Shown here piece after piece: positions 33,035-41,205 of a DNA stretch of 64,000 nt (the first letter of the stretch is position 1; the number at the start of each line of letters is the position of its first letter). Origin of the DNA: Amycolatopsis vancoresmycina (GTDB lineage: Bacteria > Actinomycetota > Actinomycetes > Mycobacteriales > Pseudonocardiaceae). The stretch is from assembly GCF_000716785.1 (NCBI RefSeq), contig NZ_JNYY01000008.1, positions 542,625 to 606,624 on the forward strand. The letters are read 5' to 3'. Position numbers and translations under genes: made by a program. The notes below the pieces were generated by a model. The model was not told the origin of the DNA. It saw only the letters and a list, made by a program, of their open reading frames with translations, and did not search any database.

Positions 33035-34306
33035 ATGACGGCGGCGGGCTATCGCGTGGCGCCGGCCCGCCTCGACGCGGTGGCCGGCGAGTCCGGCTCC
33101 CGCGCCGAGGCGCTGTCCGGGGCGCAGTCCGCGGTGGCGGGCGAGAAGGTGCCCGCCGCCGCCTTCGGCCAGGTGAGCGAGTCCGCCGCCGCGGCCAAGA
33201 CGTTCGAGAAGACCATGGCGGAACTGGCCGGGAAGCTCGAGTCGAGCGTGTCCCGGCTGCAGACGATCCAAAGTGGACTGACGGCGTCGGCCGCGGGGTA
33301 CCGGCGGGCGGACGCGCAGGTGGCGGCGATGTACCGGGCGCTGCTGCCCGAGGATCCGTTGCCGCGCGCGGGAAATCCGGCCGGGATCGGCGGCGCGGCC
33401 GACAACGGGGCGTGGGCGCACGCCATCGCGGACAACCGCGTGAAGGTCGCCGACGCCCTGACGGCCGAGCGCGCGCGGCTGGCCGCGTTGACCGATCCCG
33501 AGGCGATCGCGCGTTCGCAGTCGCGGATCAAGCTGTACGAGGACATCCTGGCGCACGACCGGCAGATCCTGCGGTTCGATCCCGCGGGCAACGGCCGGAT
33601 CGCCGAGCTCGTCGGGCACATCGAGCCGGGGACGCGCAACGTCGGGCTGTTCGTGCCCGGCGTCAACACGCAGATGTCGAACTTCGACGCCTACGCCGGC
33701 CTCGGGCGCAGCCTGGTCGCCGCGGACCCGGCCGGGCGCACCGCGGTCGTGGTCTGGGCGGACGGGGTGTTCCCGCAGGGCCCGGTGGCGCGGGGGCCGG
33801 ACGCGAGCTACGCGCAGGCGATGGCGCCGGACCTCAAGTCGTTCGCCGACGACCTGCGCGGCGAGATCGCCGGCCACGCCGGCCCCGGCGTCACGCTCAC
33901 CGCGATCGGGCACAGCTACGGCGGGGCGACGGTCGGGCTCGCCGAGGCGCACGGCCTCGACGTCGACCGCGTCCTGCACGTCGAGTCGGCGGGGATGGGG
34001 CACGGCGTGTGGTCGCCGTCCGACCTGCCGCCGAGCCAGGCGGGCGTCCAGCGGTACTCGATGACGGCGCCGCTCGACCCGATCGTCCTCGCCCAGGGCA
34101 ACGCGTGGGGCCTGGAGTGGACCGGCATCGGGCACGGCGCGGACCCGGACGTCTTCCCCGGCGTGACCGAGCTGCCGACCGGCAACGACGCGGACGGTTC
34201 GGCGCTGTGGGGCGTGTCGTCGCACAATGACGTGCTGAAGCCGGGTTCGGACTCGTGGACGAACATGTACCGCGTGCTCACCGGCGACGGGAGTGTGCTG
34301 CCGTGA
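33035..34306 (+). CDS. ESX-associated alpha/beta hydrolase (DUF1023) effector candidate
   Basis: A 423-residue protein. Residues 1-110 are an EspC/WXG-like helical domain (YRVAPARLDAVAGESGS, then FEKTMAELAGKLESSVSRLQ). The rest is a DUF1023 alpha/beta hydrolase with the nucleophile elbow AIGHSYGGATVG, oxyanion-side VGLFVPGVNTQMSNF and candidate acid and base residues in TAPLDPIV and SSHNDVLKPGS. The substrate may be a lipid or ester; unknown. Fusion to a secretion-type helical domain next to esx genes makes it a probable exported enzyme. Its stop overlaps the small downstream gene as GTGA, so the two are translationally coupled. Confidence 0.85.
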   Translation: MTAAGYRVAPARLDAVAGESGSRAEALSGAQSAVAGEKVPAAAFGQVSESAAAAKTFEKTMAELAGKLESSVSRLQTIQSGLTASAAGYRRADAQVAAMYRALLPEDPLPRAGNPAGIGGAADNGAWAHAIADNRVKVADALTAERARLAALTDPEAIARSQSRIKLYEDILAHDRQILRFDPAGNGRIAELVGHIEPGTRNVGLFVPGVNTQMSNFDAYAGLGRSLVAADPAGRTAVVVWADGVFPQGPVARGPDASYAQAMAPDLKSFADDLRGEIAGHAGPGVTLTAIGHSYGGATVGLAEAHGLDVDRVLHVESAGMGHGVWSPSDLPPSQAGVQRYSMTAPLDPIVLAQGNAWGLEWTGIGHGADPDVFPGVTELPTGNDADGSALWGVSSHNDVLKPGSDSWTNMYRVLTGDGSVLP

Positions 34307-34671
34307 ACCCGGAACTCCGCCGGCTGGGAGCCGAGCTGACCTCGGTGATCGACGACGTCGCGGCGGCCTTCGGCGGCCCGGCGGACCGGACCCTGGACGG
34401 CGAGCTGGACTGCGACCCGATCAACCCGGGGAACCTGCTGTGCTGGCAGTACGGCGTCCGCCTGGAGGCCCCGGCCGCGCCCGAGGACAGCCTGGCGTCA
34501 CTGGTCCCGGCGTTGCACCGCGACGGCTGGGAATCCCACGACCGCAGCACCCCCCGCGAGCACATCACCCGCTTCTCCCGCGACGGCGCGGACTTCACGA
34601 TCCACGTCACCCGAGCCGGCCACGCAGTGGCAATAGTCGGCTCAACCCGCCCCCTCCCCGCCCAACCGTAA
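34303..34671 (+). CDS. Small protein coupled to the DUF1023 hydrolase
   Basis: A 122-residue cytoplasmic protein with no signal peptide. Visible features are an N-terminal helix (PELRRLGAELTSVIDDVAAAF), a Cys pair (ELDCDPINPGNLLCWQYGV) and a beta-type C-terminus (HITRFSRDGADFTIHVTRAG). I do not recognise the family. The GTG start at 34303 overlaps the hydrolase stop, and nothing else is co-transcribed. It could be an immunity protein, chaperone or lipoprotein-like partner of the hydrolase; the first is the most economical guess. Confidence 0.7.
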   Translation: MNPELRRLGAELTSVIDDVAAAFGGPADRTLDGELDCDPINPGNLLCWQYGVRLEAPAAPEDSLASLVPALHRDGWESHDRSTPREHITRFSRDGADFTIHVTRAGHAVAIVGSTRPLPAQP

Positions 34672-34674
34672 TGC

Positions 34675-34915
34675 CCCGCCAATCACGCATGATGCCCCTC
34701 CAATCACGCGAGATGCCCTTCTAATCACGCGAGTTCCGCCTTCAATCACGCGAGTTCCGTCCCGGATCACGCGAGTCGTCCGTCCAGGTACGCGAGTCGT
34801 CCGGCTGGGTACGCGAGTTCGCTGTTCCGGTACGCGAACTCGCGTGATTGGGCAGGCATCTCGCGTGATTGAGCAGGCATCTCGCGTGATTGGCGGGGCA
34901 TCTCGCGTACCGGGA
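34675..34915. repeat. Array A of degenerate ~21-nt units, with an internal orientation switch
   Basis: About twelve short units fill the gap between the small protein and the mycosin gene. In the left two thirds the core appears as ATCACGCGAG or GTACGCGAG; from about 34837 it appears as its reverse complement, CTCGCGTGAT, followed by TGGCGGGGCATC-type sequence. Unit length is 19-23 bases. The same unit vocabulary builds array B at 60316-60689. No gene is present. Function is unknown. Confidence 0.8.
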
Positions 34916-34922
34916 GGGTCGG

Positions 34923-36083
34923 TCAGGGGGTGAAGCGGGAGGGGCGCCAGCCCCGGCGGCGGGCGCGGCGGACGGCCGCGACCGCCACCCCCGCGGCGGC
35001 GGCCAGCGCGACCCCGGCCAGCGCGATCGTGCCCGCCGCGACGTCGGAGCTGCGGGGCGCCGGGGCCGCCGCCGGGACCACGGCGGGTGCCGTGACCGGG
35101 ACGGGAGCCGCGCCGGGCGGGGGGACGTCGGCCGGGAGGGTGGAGGACACCGCCGCGTAGGCGTCCAGGACGCCCCAGCCCAGCCGCGGGTCGTGGGTCC
35201 CCGACGGCGGGCGGTGGGCCGTCAGCGTCAGGCGCGTGACGACCTGGTCGCCGGACAGCTCCGGGTGGTACGCCCGGACCAGGGCCGCGACGCCCGCGAC
35301 GTACGCCGCCGCGAGGCCGGGGTCGGTCACCGGCCAGCGGTGCGCCACCGCGCCGCCCGCCCCGGCCGACGTGCTCACCAGGTCCGCGCCCGGCGCGGCC
35401 ACCCCGACGTGGTCGCCGGCTTCGGTCTGGACCGGTTCGCCGGCCGGGTTCACCGAGCCGACGGCCAGGACCCCGGACGTCGCCGTCGGGTACGTCCGCG
35501 CGCCCTGCTGGGTCGCCGACGCCGCCGAAACGACCACCGCTCCGGCCGAACGCGCCCGCGAGACCGCCGCCGACAACGCCGGGCTGTCGGCCGCCGCCGG
35601 CACCGCGACCAGGATGACACCGGCGTGGCGGTCCACGGCCGTGTCGATCGCCCCGGCCAGCGCGCCGGGGTCGCCGCCGTCGGACGCCGTGTAGCGCAAC
35701 GGAAGCAGCCGCACGCCGGGGGCGACGCCGGCGAACGTCGTCGACGGATTCGGTTGGGCGCCGACGATCCCGGCCGCGATCGTGCCGCGGCCGTCGCAGT
35801 CGGTGCGCTCGGTGCCGGTGCCGCCTTCGAGCTGGCCGGGCCCGAACTGGGCGTTCTGCCCGTCGACGCCGGTGCCGACCACGGCCACCAGCTGGCCGTC
35901 ACCCCGGGTCAGCGGCCACAGCCGCGCCGGGTCGACCAGCCGCTGGCCCCACGGCACTTCGCCGGTGTAGGTGCCGGACGGGTTCGCGCACCCTTCGCCC
36001 AAGGCCGCCGGTGCGCCGACAACGCCGGACGCGCCCGAAGCAGCCACCAGGCCCGCGACCGCGAGCACCGCCGGTAACCGCAC
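34923..36083 (-). CDS. mycP: Mycosin-type subtilase of the ESX system, catalytic residues lost
   Basis: A 386-residue membrane-anchored member of the mycosin family. Signal peptide (AVLAVAGLVAASGASGVVG), S8 domain, Pro/Ala-rich linker, C-terminal membrane helix (IALAGVALAAAAGVAVAAV) and basic tail all match. The triad does not: the Asp motif reads VAVVGTGVD (Gly for Asp, codon 35874-35876), the His motif DCDGRGTIAAG (Arg for His, 35787-35789), and the Ser motif TDPGLAAAYVAG (Gly for Ser, 35316-35318). The frame is intact, so this is a conserved pseudoenzyme and not a broken gene. Mycosins are known to stabilise the ESX membrane complex independently of proteolysis, which fits a scaffold role. 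Start is GTG at 36083. Confidence 0.9.
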   Translation of the reverse strand: MRLPAVLAVAGLVAASGASGVVGAPAALGEGCANPSGTYTGEVPWGQRLVDPARLWPLTRGDGQLVAVVGTGVDGQNAQFGPGQLEGGTGTERTDCDGRGTIAAGIVGAQPNPSTTFAGVAPGVRLLPLRYTASDGGDPGALAGAIDTAVDRHAGVILVAVPAAADSPALSAAVSRARSAGAVVVSAASATQQGARTYPTATSGVLAVGSVNPAGEPVQTEAGDHVGVAAPGADLVSTSAGAGGAVAHRWPVTDPGLAAAYVAGVAALVRAYHPELSGDQVVTRLTLTAHRPPSGTHDPRLGWGVLDAYAAVSSTLPADVPPPGAAPVPVTAPAVVPAAAPAPRSSDVAAGTIALAGVALAAAAGVAVAAVRRARRRGWRPSRFTP

Positions 36084-36154
36084 CCCAACCCCCGAACCGG
36101 AAGACGGTGGCGGACAACGATTCCGCCACCGTCAGTCTAGCCCGGAAACCCGCC

Positions 36155-37048
36155 TCAGCGAAGGTCCATCCCGAGGTCCAACGCGGGCGAGGAATGGGTC
36201 AGCCGGCCCACCGACAGATAGTCCACACCGGACCGGGCGAACGCGTTACCACGGTCGAGCGTGAGCCCACCAGAGGATTCCAGCCGCGTTTTCGGCGAGA
36301 CTTCGTCGCGGCGCGCCACCGCCCGGCGGCACTCCTCGGGCGTGAAGTTGTCCAGCAGCACCTCGTCCGCCCCGGCGGACAGGGCCTCCTCGAGCTGCTC
36401 CAGGGTGTCGACCTCCACCTCGCAGGCCAGTTCCGGCGCGTGCGCCCGGGCCGCGGCCAGCGCTGCCGTCACCGAACCCGCGGCGACGACGTGGTTGTCC
36501 TTGATCAGCACCGCGTCGCCGAGGCCCAGCCGGTGGTTAACCCCGCCGCCGCAGCGGACGGCGTACTTCTGCAGCAGCCGCAGCCCCGGCAACGTCTTGC
36601 GCGAGTCGCGGATCGCGCACCCGGTTCCGTCCACTTCGGACACCCAGGCGGCGGTCGCGGTGGCGACGCCGGAGAGGTGGCAGAGCAGGTTCAGCGCCGT
36701 CCGCTCGGCGGTGAGCAGCCCGCGCACCGGCCCGGCCAGCACGAGCGCCGGCTCCCCGGCGACCAGCCGGTCGCCGTCCTCGCGCCGGGCCAAAACCTCG
36801 TAGCCGTCGCCCAGCACCATGTCGAACACCGCCAGCGCCACCGGCAACCCGGCGATCACGCCGTCGACCCGCGGCGTCAGTTCCGCGACCGCGACGGCGG
36901 ATTCGGGCACGGTCGACGCCGTCGTCGCGTCCGGCCCGTACCGCAGGTCCTCGCCCAGCGCCGTGGACACCACGCGCTCGACGTCTTCGACGTCCAGGCC
37001 GGCCGCGGCGATCAGGCGGCGGACCGGTTCGGAGATGGGGAAGGTCAT
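36155..37048 (-). CDS. nadC: Nicotinate-nucleotide pyrophosphorylase (carboxylating)
   Basis: A 297-residue quinolinate phosphoribosyltransferase that makes nicotinate mononucleotide from quinolinate and PRPP. Family motifs are present: LNLLCHLSGVATATA, RDSRKTLPGLRLLQKYAVRCGG, HRLGLGDAVLIKDNH, EVEVDTLEQLEEAL and ESSGGL. It is the last gene of nadABC and its ATG overlaps the nadB stop as ATGA (37045-37048). A 71-bp gap separates it from the divergent-side mycosin start. Confidence 0.96.
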   Translation of the reverse strand: MTFPISEPVRRLIAAAGLDVEDVERVVSTALGEDLRYGPDATTASTVPESAVAVAELTPRVDGVIAGLPVALAVFDMVLGDGYEVLARREDGDRLVAGEPALVLAGPVRGLLTAERTALNLLCHLSGVATATAAWVSEVDGTGCAIRDSRKTLPGLRLLQKYAVRCGGGVNHRLGLGDAVLIKDNHVVAAGSVTAALAAARAHAPELACEVEVDTLEQLEEALSAGADEVLLDNFTPEECRRAVARRDEVSPKTRLESSGGLTLDRGNAFARSGVDYLSVGRLTHSSPALDLGMDLR

Positions 37049-38688
37049 GCCACGCCCTCCAGGGGGATCGGGTCGGCCAGCACGGGCTGGCCGGACGGGC
37101 TGAGCCGGATGAGCTGGCTGCGCCGCCAGCCCTCGTCGGGCCCGGGGAAGTCGGACCGCACGTGGCAGCCGCGCGACTCGGTGCGCCGGACGGCCGCGGC
37201 GAGCAACGCCTGCGCCACCACGGTCAGCGCCGCGTCCTCCACCCCCGCGTGTGTCCACAGTGCAGTGTCCGAAAGAGACAGATCGAGCACCGACCCCGCT
37301 GCCGCGAGCCCGTCGGCGTCGCGGCCGATCGCCGCGTACCGGCTCATCACGCGCTGCAGGGAGTCGCGGTCCGCCGCCGGCGCGGAGGTCCAGGACGGCA
37401 GCCGGCCCCGCGCCGGATCGGCCAGCAGCCCGGCCGCGAGGTCCGCCGCGACGGCCTCCGCGACGCGCTGCCCGACGACCAGGCCTTCGAGGAGGCTGTT
37501 GGATGCCAGCCGGTTCGCCCCGTGCAGGCCGGTCCGCGCGACCTCGCCCGCGGCGTACAGACCGGGCACCGACGAGCGACCGTCCACAGTGGTCACCACG
37601 CCACCGCAGGAGAAGTGCGCCGCCGGGGTCACCGGGATCGGGTCGGCGGCCGGGTCGAGGCCCAGCGCCGCGCACGCCGCGAACACCGTCGGAAACCGCT
37701 GCGCGAACCCGGGAATCCTGGTCGCGTCGAGGAAGACGTGGTCGTCGACGCCGCCCGCCCCGGTTGCCATCCGGCGCGTGATGGCCGCCGCGACGACGTC
37801 GCGGGGCGCCAGGTCGCCGAGCGGGTGCACGCCCGCCATGACCGGCGCGCCGGCGGCGTCGACCAGTGTCGCGCCTTCGCCGCGCACGGCTTCGGTGACC
37901 AAGGGGCAGCGTCCCCGCGCGCCCGGGGTGTACAGGACGGTCGGGTGGAACTGGACGAACTCGATGTCCGCCACGGTCGCCCCGGCCCGCAGCGCGAGCG
38001 CGAGGCCGTCGCCGGTGGCGATCTCCGGGTTCGACGTCGCCTGGTAGAGCTGCCCGATCCCGCCGCTGGCCACCAGCACGGCCGACGACCGGACGACCCC
38101 CGGAACGCCGTTCCGGTCGAGCACGGTGACGCCCGCGACGCGCCCGCCCGGGGTGCGCAGCGCGTCGACGGCGATGTGGTGCTCCAGCACCGGCACCCGC
38201 GCCTGCCCGGCCTGCGCGACGAGGGCCCGTTCGACTTCGGCGCCGGTGGCGTCACCGCCCGCGTGGATCACGCGGAACGCGCTGTGCCCGCCCTCGCGGG
38301 TCCGCGCGAGCAGCCCCGACGCCGCGGCGTCGAACCGGGCGCCGTCCGCGCGCAGCTGGGCGACCGCGGCCGGGCCGCCGTCGAGGATCGAACGCGCGGC
38401 CACCTCGTCGACCAGCCCGGCACCCGCGGTGAAGGTGTCCTGCGCGTGCTTTTCGACGGAGTCGTCGAGGTCGTGCTCGTTTTCCAGCACCACGGCGACA
38501 CCGCCCTGGGCCCAGCGCGTGTTGCCGTCCGCGACCGCCGCCTTGGTGACCACCAGGACGTGCAGGCCGAGCGACTGGGCGCGCAGCGCCGCGGTCAGCC
38601 CCGCGACGCCGCTGCCGATCACGACGAGATCCGCACGGGCTTCCCAGACCGGGGTTTTCGCCTGTGGGTCATTAACCGGCGTGGTCAT
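37045..38688 (-). CDS. nadB: L-aspartate oxidase
   Basis: A 547-residue FAD enzyme that oxidises aspartate to iminoaspartate, the substrate of NadA. The FAD-binding start LVVIGSGVAGLTAALRA is followed by the family stretches DGNTRWAQGGVAVV, HAGGDATG, FVQFHPTVLY, HFSCGGV and GLHGANRLASNSLLEGLV. Length is normal. It overlaps nadA upstream and nadC downstream by 4 nt each, so the three enzymes are translated as a coupled set. Control is through the NrtR-type operator upstream of nadA. Confidence 0.96.
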   Translation of the reverse strand: MTTPVNDPQAKTPVWEARADLVVIGSGVAGLTAALRAQSLGLHVLVVTKAAVADGNTRWAQGGVAVVLENEHDLDDSVEKHAQDTFTAGAGLVDEVAARSILDGGPAAVAQLRADGARFDAAASGLLARTREGGHSAFRVIHAGGDATGAEVERALVAQAGQARVPVLEHHIAVDALRTPGGRVAGVTVLDRNGVPGVVRSSAVLVASGGIGQLYQATSNPEIATGDGLALALRAGATVADIEFVQFHPTVLYTPGARGRCPLVTEAVRGEGATLVDAAGAPVMAGVHPLGDLAPRDVVAAAITRRMATGAGGVDDHVFLDATRIPGFAQRFPTVFAACAALGLDPAADPIPVTPAAHFSCGGVVTTVDGRSSVPGLYAAGEVARTGLHGANRLASNSLLEGLVVGQRVAEAVAADLAAGLLADPARGRLPSWTSAPAADRDSLQRVMSRYAAIGRDADGLAAAGSVLDLSLSDTALWTHAGVEDAALTVVAQALLAAAVRRTESRGCHVRSDFPGPDEGWRRSQLIRLSPSGQPVLADPIPLEGVA

Positions 38689-39698
38689 TCGCCGCCGCCC
38701 GGCTGCCCGATCTCGATCATCCGCTGCACCGACGCCCGCGCCTTCGCAGCCGTTTCGAGGTCGACGTGGACCTCGTCGAGGCCGTCACGCAGGCACCGCA
38801 GCAGGGCCGCGGGGGTGATCATCTTCATGTACCGGCAGGACGCGCGGTCGTTCACCGCGCGGAAGTCGATGCCCGGCGCGGCCTTGCGGAGCTGGTGGAT
38901 CATGCCGATCTCGGTGGCCACCAGCACGGTCTTGGCCTTGGTGTCGCGGGCCTCGTGCACCATGTCGCCGGTCGAGAGGATCTTGACCCGCTCCGGCGCC
39001 ACGGCCCCCTCGCCGGCCAGGTAGAGCGCCGACGTCGCACACCCGCACTCGGGGTGGATGAACAGGTCGGCGCCGGGGTCCTCGGCCGCGCGCTCGGCCA
39101 GCTCGGCGCCGTTGATGCCGGCGTGGACGTGGCACTCCCCGGCCCAGATGTGCATGTTCTCCCGGCCGGTGACGCGCTTGACGTGCGCGCCGAGGAACTG
39201 GTCCGGCAGGAAGAGAACTTCCTGGTCAGCGGGGATGCTGGCGACGACGTCGACCGCGTTCGAGGACGTGCAGCAGATGTCGGTTTCGGCCTTCACCTCG
39301 GCCGTGGTGTTGACGTAGGAGACGACGACCGCGCCCGGGTGCTCGGCCTTCCAGGCGCGCAGCTGCTCGCCGGTGATGGAGTCGGCCAGGGAGCAGCCGG
39401 CCCGCGCGTCCGGGATCAGGACCGTCTTCTCCGGCGACAGGATCTTCGCGGTCTCGGCCATGAAGTGGACACCGCAGAAGACGATGGTGGACGCGTCGCT
39501 GCTCGCCGCGATGCGGCTCAGCGCCAGCGAGTCGCCGGTGTGGTCGGCGATGTCCTGGATCTCCGGGACCTGGTAGTTGTGCGCGAGCAGGACCGCGTCG
39601 CGCTGCTTCGCCAGGCGCCGCACCTCCTCCGCCCAGGCCGCGTTCGCCTCGACCCCGCCGAACGGGGTGAGACCTTCCGGAACCAACGTGGTGGTCAT
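38685..39698 (-). CDS. nadA: Quinolinate synthase NadA
   Basis: A 337-residue [4Fe-4S] enzyme that condenses iminoaspartate with dihydroxyacetone phosphate. Family motifs include LLAHNYQVPEIQDIADHTGD, FCGVHFMAETAKIL and VVVSYVNTTAEVKAETDICC, and the cluster cysteines lie in FCGV, ICCTSSN and HPECGCA. It is the first gene of nadABC. The ATG at 39698 is preceded by AGGAGGG (about 39703-39709). The 48-bp gap to the divergent nrtR holds the operator. Confidence 0.96.
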   Translation of the reverse strand: MTTTLVPEGLTPFGGVEANAAWAEEVRRLAKQRDAVLLAHNYQVPEIQDIADHTGDSLALSRIAASSDASTIVFCGVHFMAETAKILSPEKTVLIPDARAGCSLADSITGEQLRAWKAEHPGAVVVSYVNTTAEVKAETDICCTSSNAVDVVASIPADQEVLFLPDQFLGAHVKRVTGRENMHIWAGECHVHAGINGAELAERAAEDPGADLFIHPECGCATSALYLAGEGAVAPERVKILSTGDMVHEARDTKAKTVLVATEIGMIHQLRKAAPGIDFRAVNDRASCRYMKMITPAALLRCLRDGLDEVHVDLETAAKARASVQRMIEIGQPGGGE

Positions 39699-39720
39699 CG
39701 GGCCCTCCTGGACCTGTCTC

Positions 39721-39747
39721 CGGTTTTCGCCTTACAATCGAAAACCG
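39721..39747. promoter_or_regulatory. NrtR-type operator in the nadA-nrtR intergenic region
   Basis: CGGTTTTCG (39721-39729) and CGAAAACCG (39739-39747) are perfect 9-bp inverted arms with a 9-bp centre. The centre contains TACAAT (39733-39738), the predicted -10 of nrtR, and the right arm ends on the G of the nrtR GTG start. A repressor here would silence nrtR and, on the other strand, nadABC. Confidence 0.8.
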
Positions 39748-40442
39748 TGCGAAGTCATCTTAACACCCAGGCCCCCCTGGCCCACGAGGTTTTGGGCGCG
39801 GTACTGCAAGTGCGCTCGGACACACTGCGGGTGCTGCTGTGGCGGCGCGCGCTCGACCCGCACCTCGGCCGCTGGTCGCTGCCGGGCGGGCGGCTGCGGC
39901 CCGACGAGGACGTCGAGACGTCGATCCGCCGCCAGCTCGCCGAGAAGGTCGACGTCCGCCAGCTCAAGCACGTCGAGCAGCTCGCGGTGTTCAGCGACCC
40001 GGACCGGGTGCCGGGGCCGCGCGTGGTGGCGACGGCGTTCCTCGGGCTCGTCCCGTCGGACGTCGACCCCGAGGTGCCGGAGGACACCGAGTGGCACGAC
40101 GTCGCGAGGCTGCCGCGCACGGCGTTCGACCACGAGGCGATCGTGCTGCGCGCCCGCGACCGGCTGCGCTCGAAGCTGTCGTACACGAACCTCGGGTTCG
40201 CGCTGGCGCCGGACGAGTTCACGATTTCCGCGCTGCGCGGGCTGTATTCGGCGGCGCTGGGCTACCGCGTCTCGGCGACCAACCTGCAGCGGGTGCTTTC
40301 CCGGCGTGGCCTGCTGGTCCCCACCGGCCACACGGCCCCGCCCGGCCGGGCGGGCGGGCGGCCCGCGGCGCTGTTCTCCTTCGCCGGCAAGGGCATGCAG
40401 ATCACCGATCCCTTTGCGGTGTTCAAGCCGCCATCCAAGTGA
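39747..40442 (+). CDS. nrtR: NrtR-type transcriptional regulator of NAD synthesis
   Basis: A 231-residue protein with an N-terminal Nudix-like domain (about 10-145) and a C-terminal winged helix (about 150-230, FTISALRGLYSAALGYRVSATNLQ then RRGLLVPTG). The Nudix box reads GGRLRPDEDVETSIRRQLAEKVDV. It lacks the full REUXEEXGU glutamates, so hydrolysis is probably lost and the domain senses ADP-ribose or a related ligand, as known for NrtR. Start is GTG 39747, placed about 9 bases after the -10 TACAAT; the mRNA is therefore likely leaderless. It is divergent from nadABC, as in mycobacteria, and is probably autoregulated. Confidence 0.88.
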   Translation: MRSHLNTQAPLAHEVLGAVLQVRSDTLRVLLWRRALDPHLGRWSLPGGRLRPDEDVETSIRRQLAEKVDVRQLKHVEQLAVFSDPDRVPGPRVVATAFLGLVPSDVDPEVPEDTEWHDVARLPRTAFDHEAIVLRARDRLRSKLSYTNLGFALAPDEFTISALRGLYSAALGYRVSATNLQRVLSRRGLLVPTGHTAPPGRAGGRPAALFSFAGKGMQITDPFAVFKPPSK

Positions 40443-40482
40443 CCAGGCTGCGCCGGAGGCGTTCTCCCTTTACCGTGGACGC

Positions 40483-41199
40483 GTGACCGAGCCGGAATCG
40501 GAAAGTGACGCGACGACGACGATCCTCCCGTTGTTCCCGCTGCAGACCGTGCTGCTGCCCGGCACCAAGCTCCCGCTGCACATCTTCGAACCGCGGTACC
40601 GGCAGCTGACGGCGGACCTGGTGAACGGGACCGTGCCGGGGCGCGAGTTCGGCGTGGTCGCCCTGCGGTCGTCGCTGACCCGCGAGGTACGTGGTCTGGA
40701 CCAGCTGTACGACGTGGGCTGCAGCACGGTGCTGCGGGAGGCGAAACGCCTGCCGGACGGCCGTTTCGACGTCGTGACGCAGGCCCAGCGCCGGTTCCGC
40801 CTGCGCGAGCTCGACTGCGTTTCGGCGCCGTACCTGATCGCGTCGGTGGAGTGGGTCGACGACGACCCGGTGGCCCCGGCCGGCGACATGGCCGAGCGGC
40901 TGGCGACGGTCGCCCGCGCGGCGCACCAGCGGTACTGCGAAACGGCGTGGCGCAGCGACGACTGGCACGCCCCGGAGCCGGACACCACGCTCGGCGAGCT
41001 GGCCTACGCGCTGGCCGCGGACTGCCTGCTCCCGCTGGAGGACCGCCAGCGGCTGCTCGAGGAACGCCACCCGCTGCGCCGGCTCCGCATCGCCTGCCGC
41101 CTGCTGACGCGGGAAACGGGCTTCCTGAGCACCCTCGGCGCGGTGCCGCTGCCGCCGGGCGAATTCACCGATCCGATCCGCCCGGCCAGCCTCAACTGA
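40483..41199 (+). CDS. Lon N-terminal (substrate-binding) domain protein
   Basis: A 238-residue protein made only of the LonN/PUA-like domain. Typical patterns are LPLFPLQTVLLPGTKLPLHI, FEPRYRQLTADLV and GREFGVVAL, followed by a helical C-terminal part. There is no ATPase or protease domain, so it is a stand-alone family member whose role is unproven. GTG at 40483 is chosen. TACCGT at 40471-40476 lies just upstream, so this mRNA may also be leaderless. It lies 40 bp after nrtR on the same strand and ends 6 bp before the convergent M48 gene. Confidence 0.85.
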   Translation: MTEPESESDATTTILPLFPLQTVLLPGTKLPLHIFEPRYRQLTADLVNGTVPGREFGVVALRSSLTREVRGLDQLYDVGCSTVLREAKRLPDGRFDVVTQAQRRFRLRELDCVSAPYLIASVEWVDDDPVAPAGDMAERLATVARAAHQRYCETAWRSDDWHAPEPDTTLGELAYALAADCLLPLEDRQRLLEERHPLRRLRIACRLLTRETGFLSTLGAVPLPPGEFTDPIRPASLN

Positions 41200-41205
41200 C
41201 GCGCT

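Noticed and set aside
34675..34915. CRISPR array
   Set aside because: Units are about 21 bases, degenerate, without unique spacers, and flip orientation; no cas gene is present.
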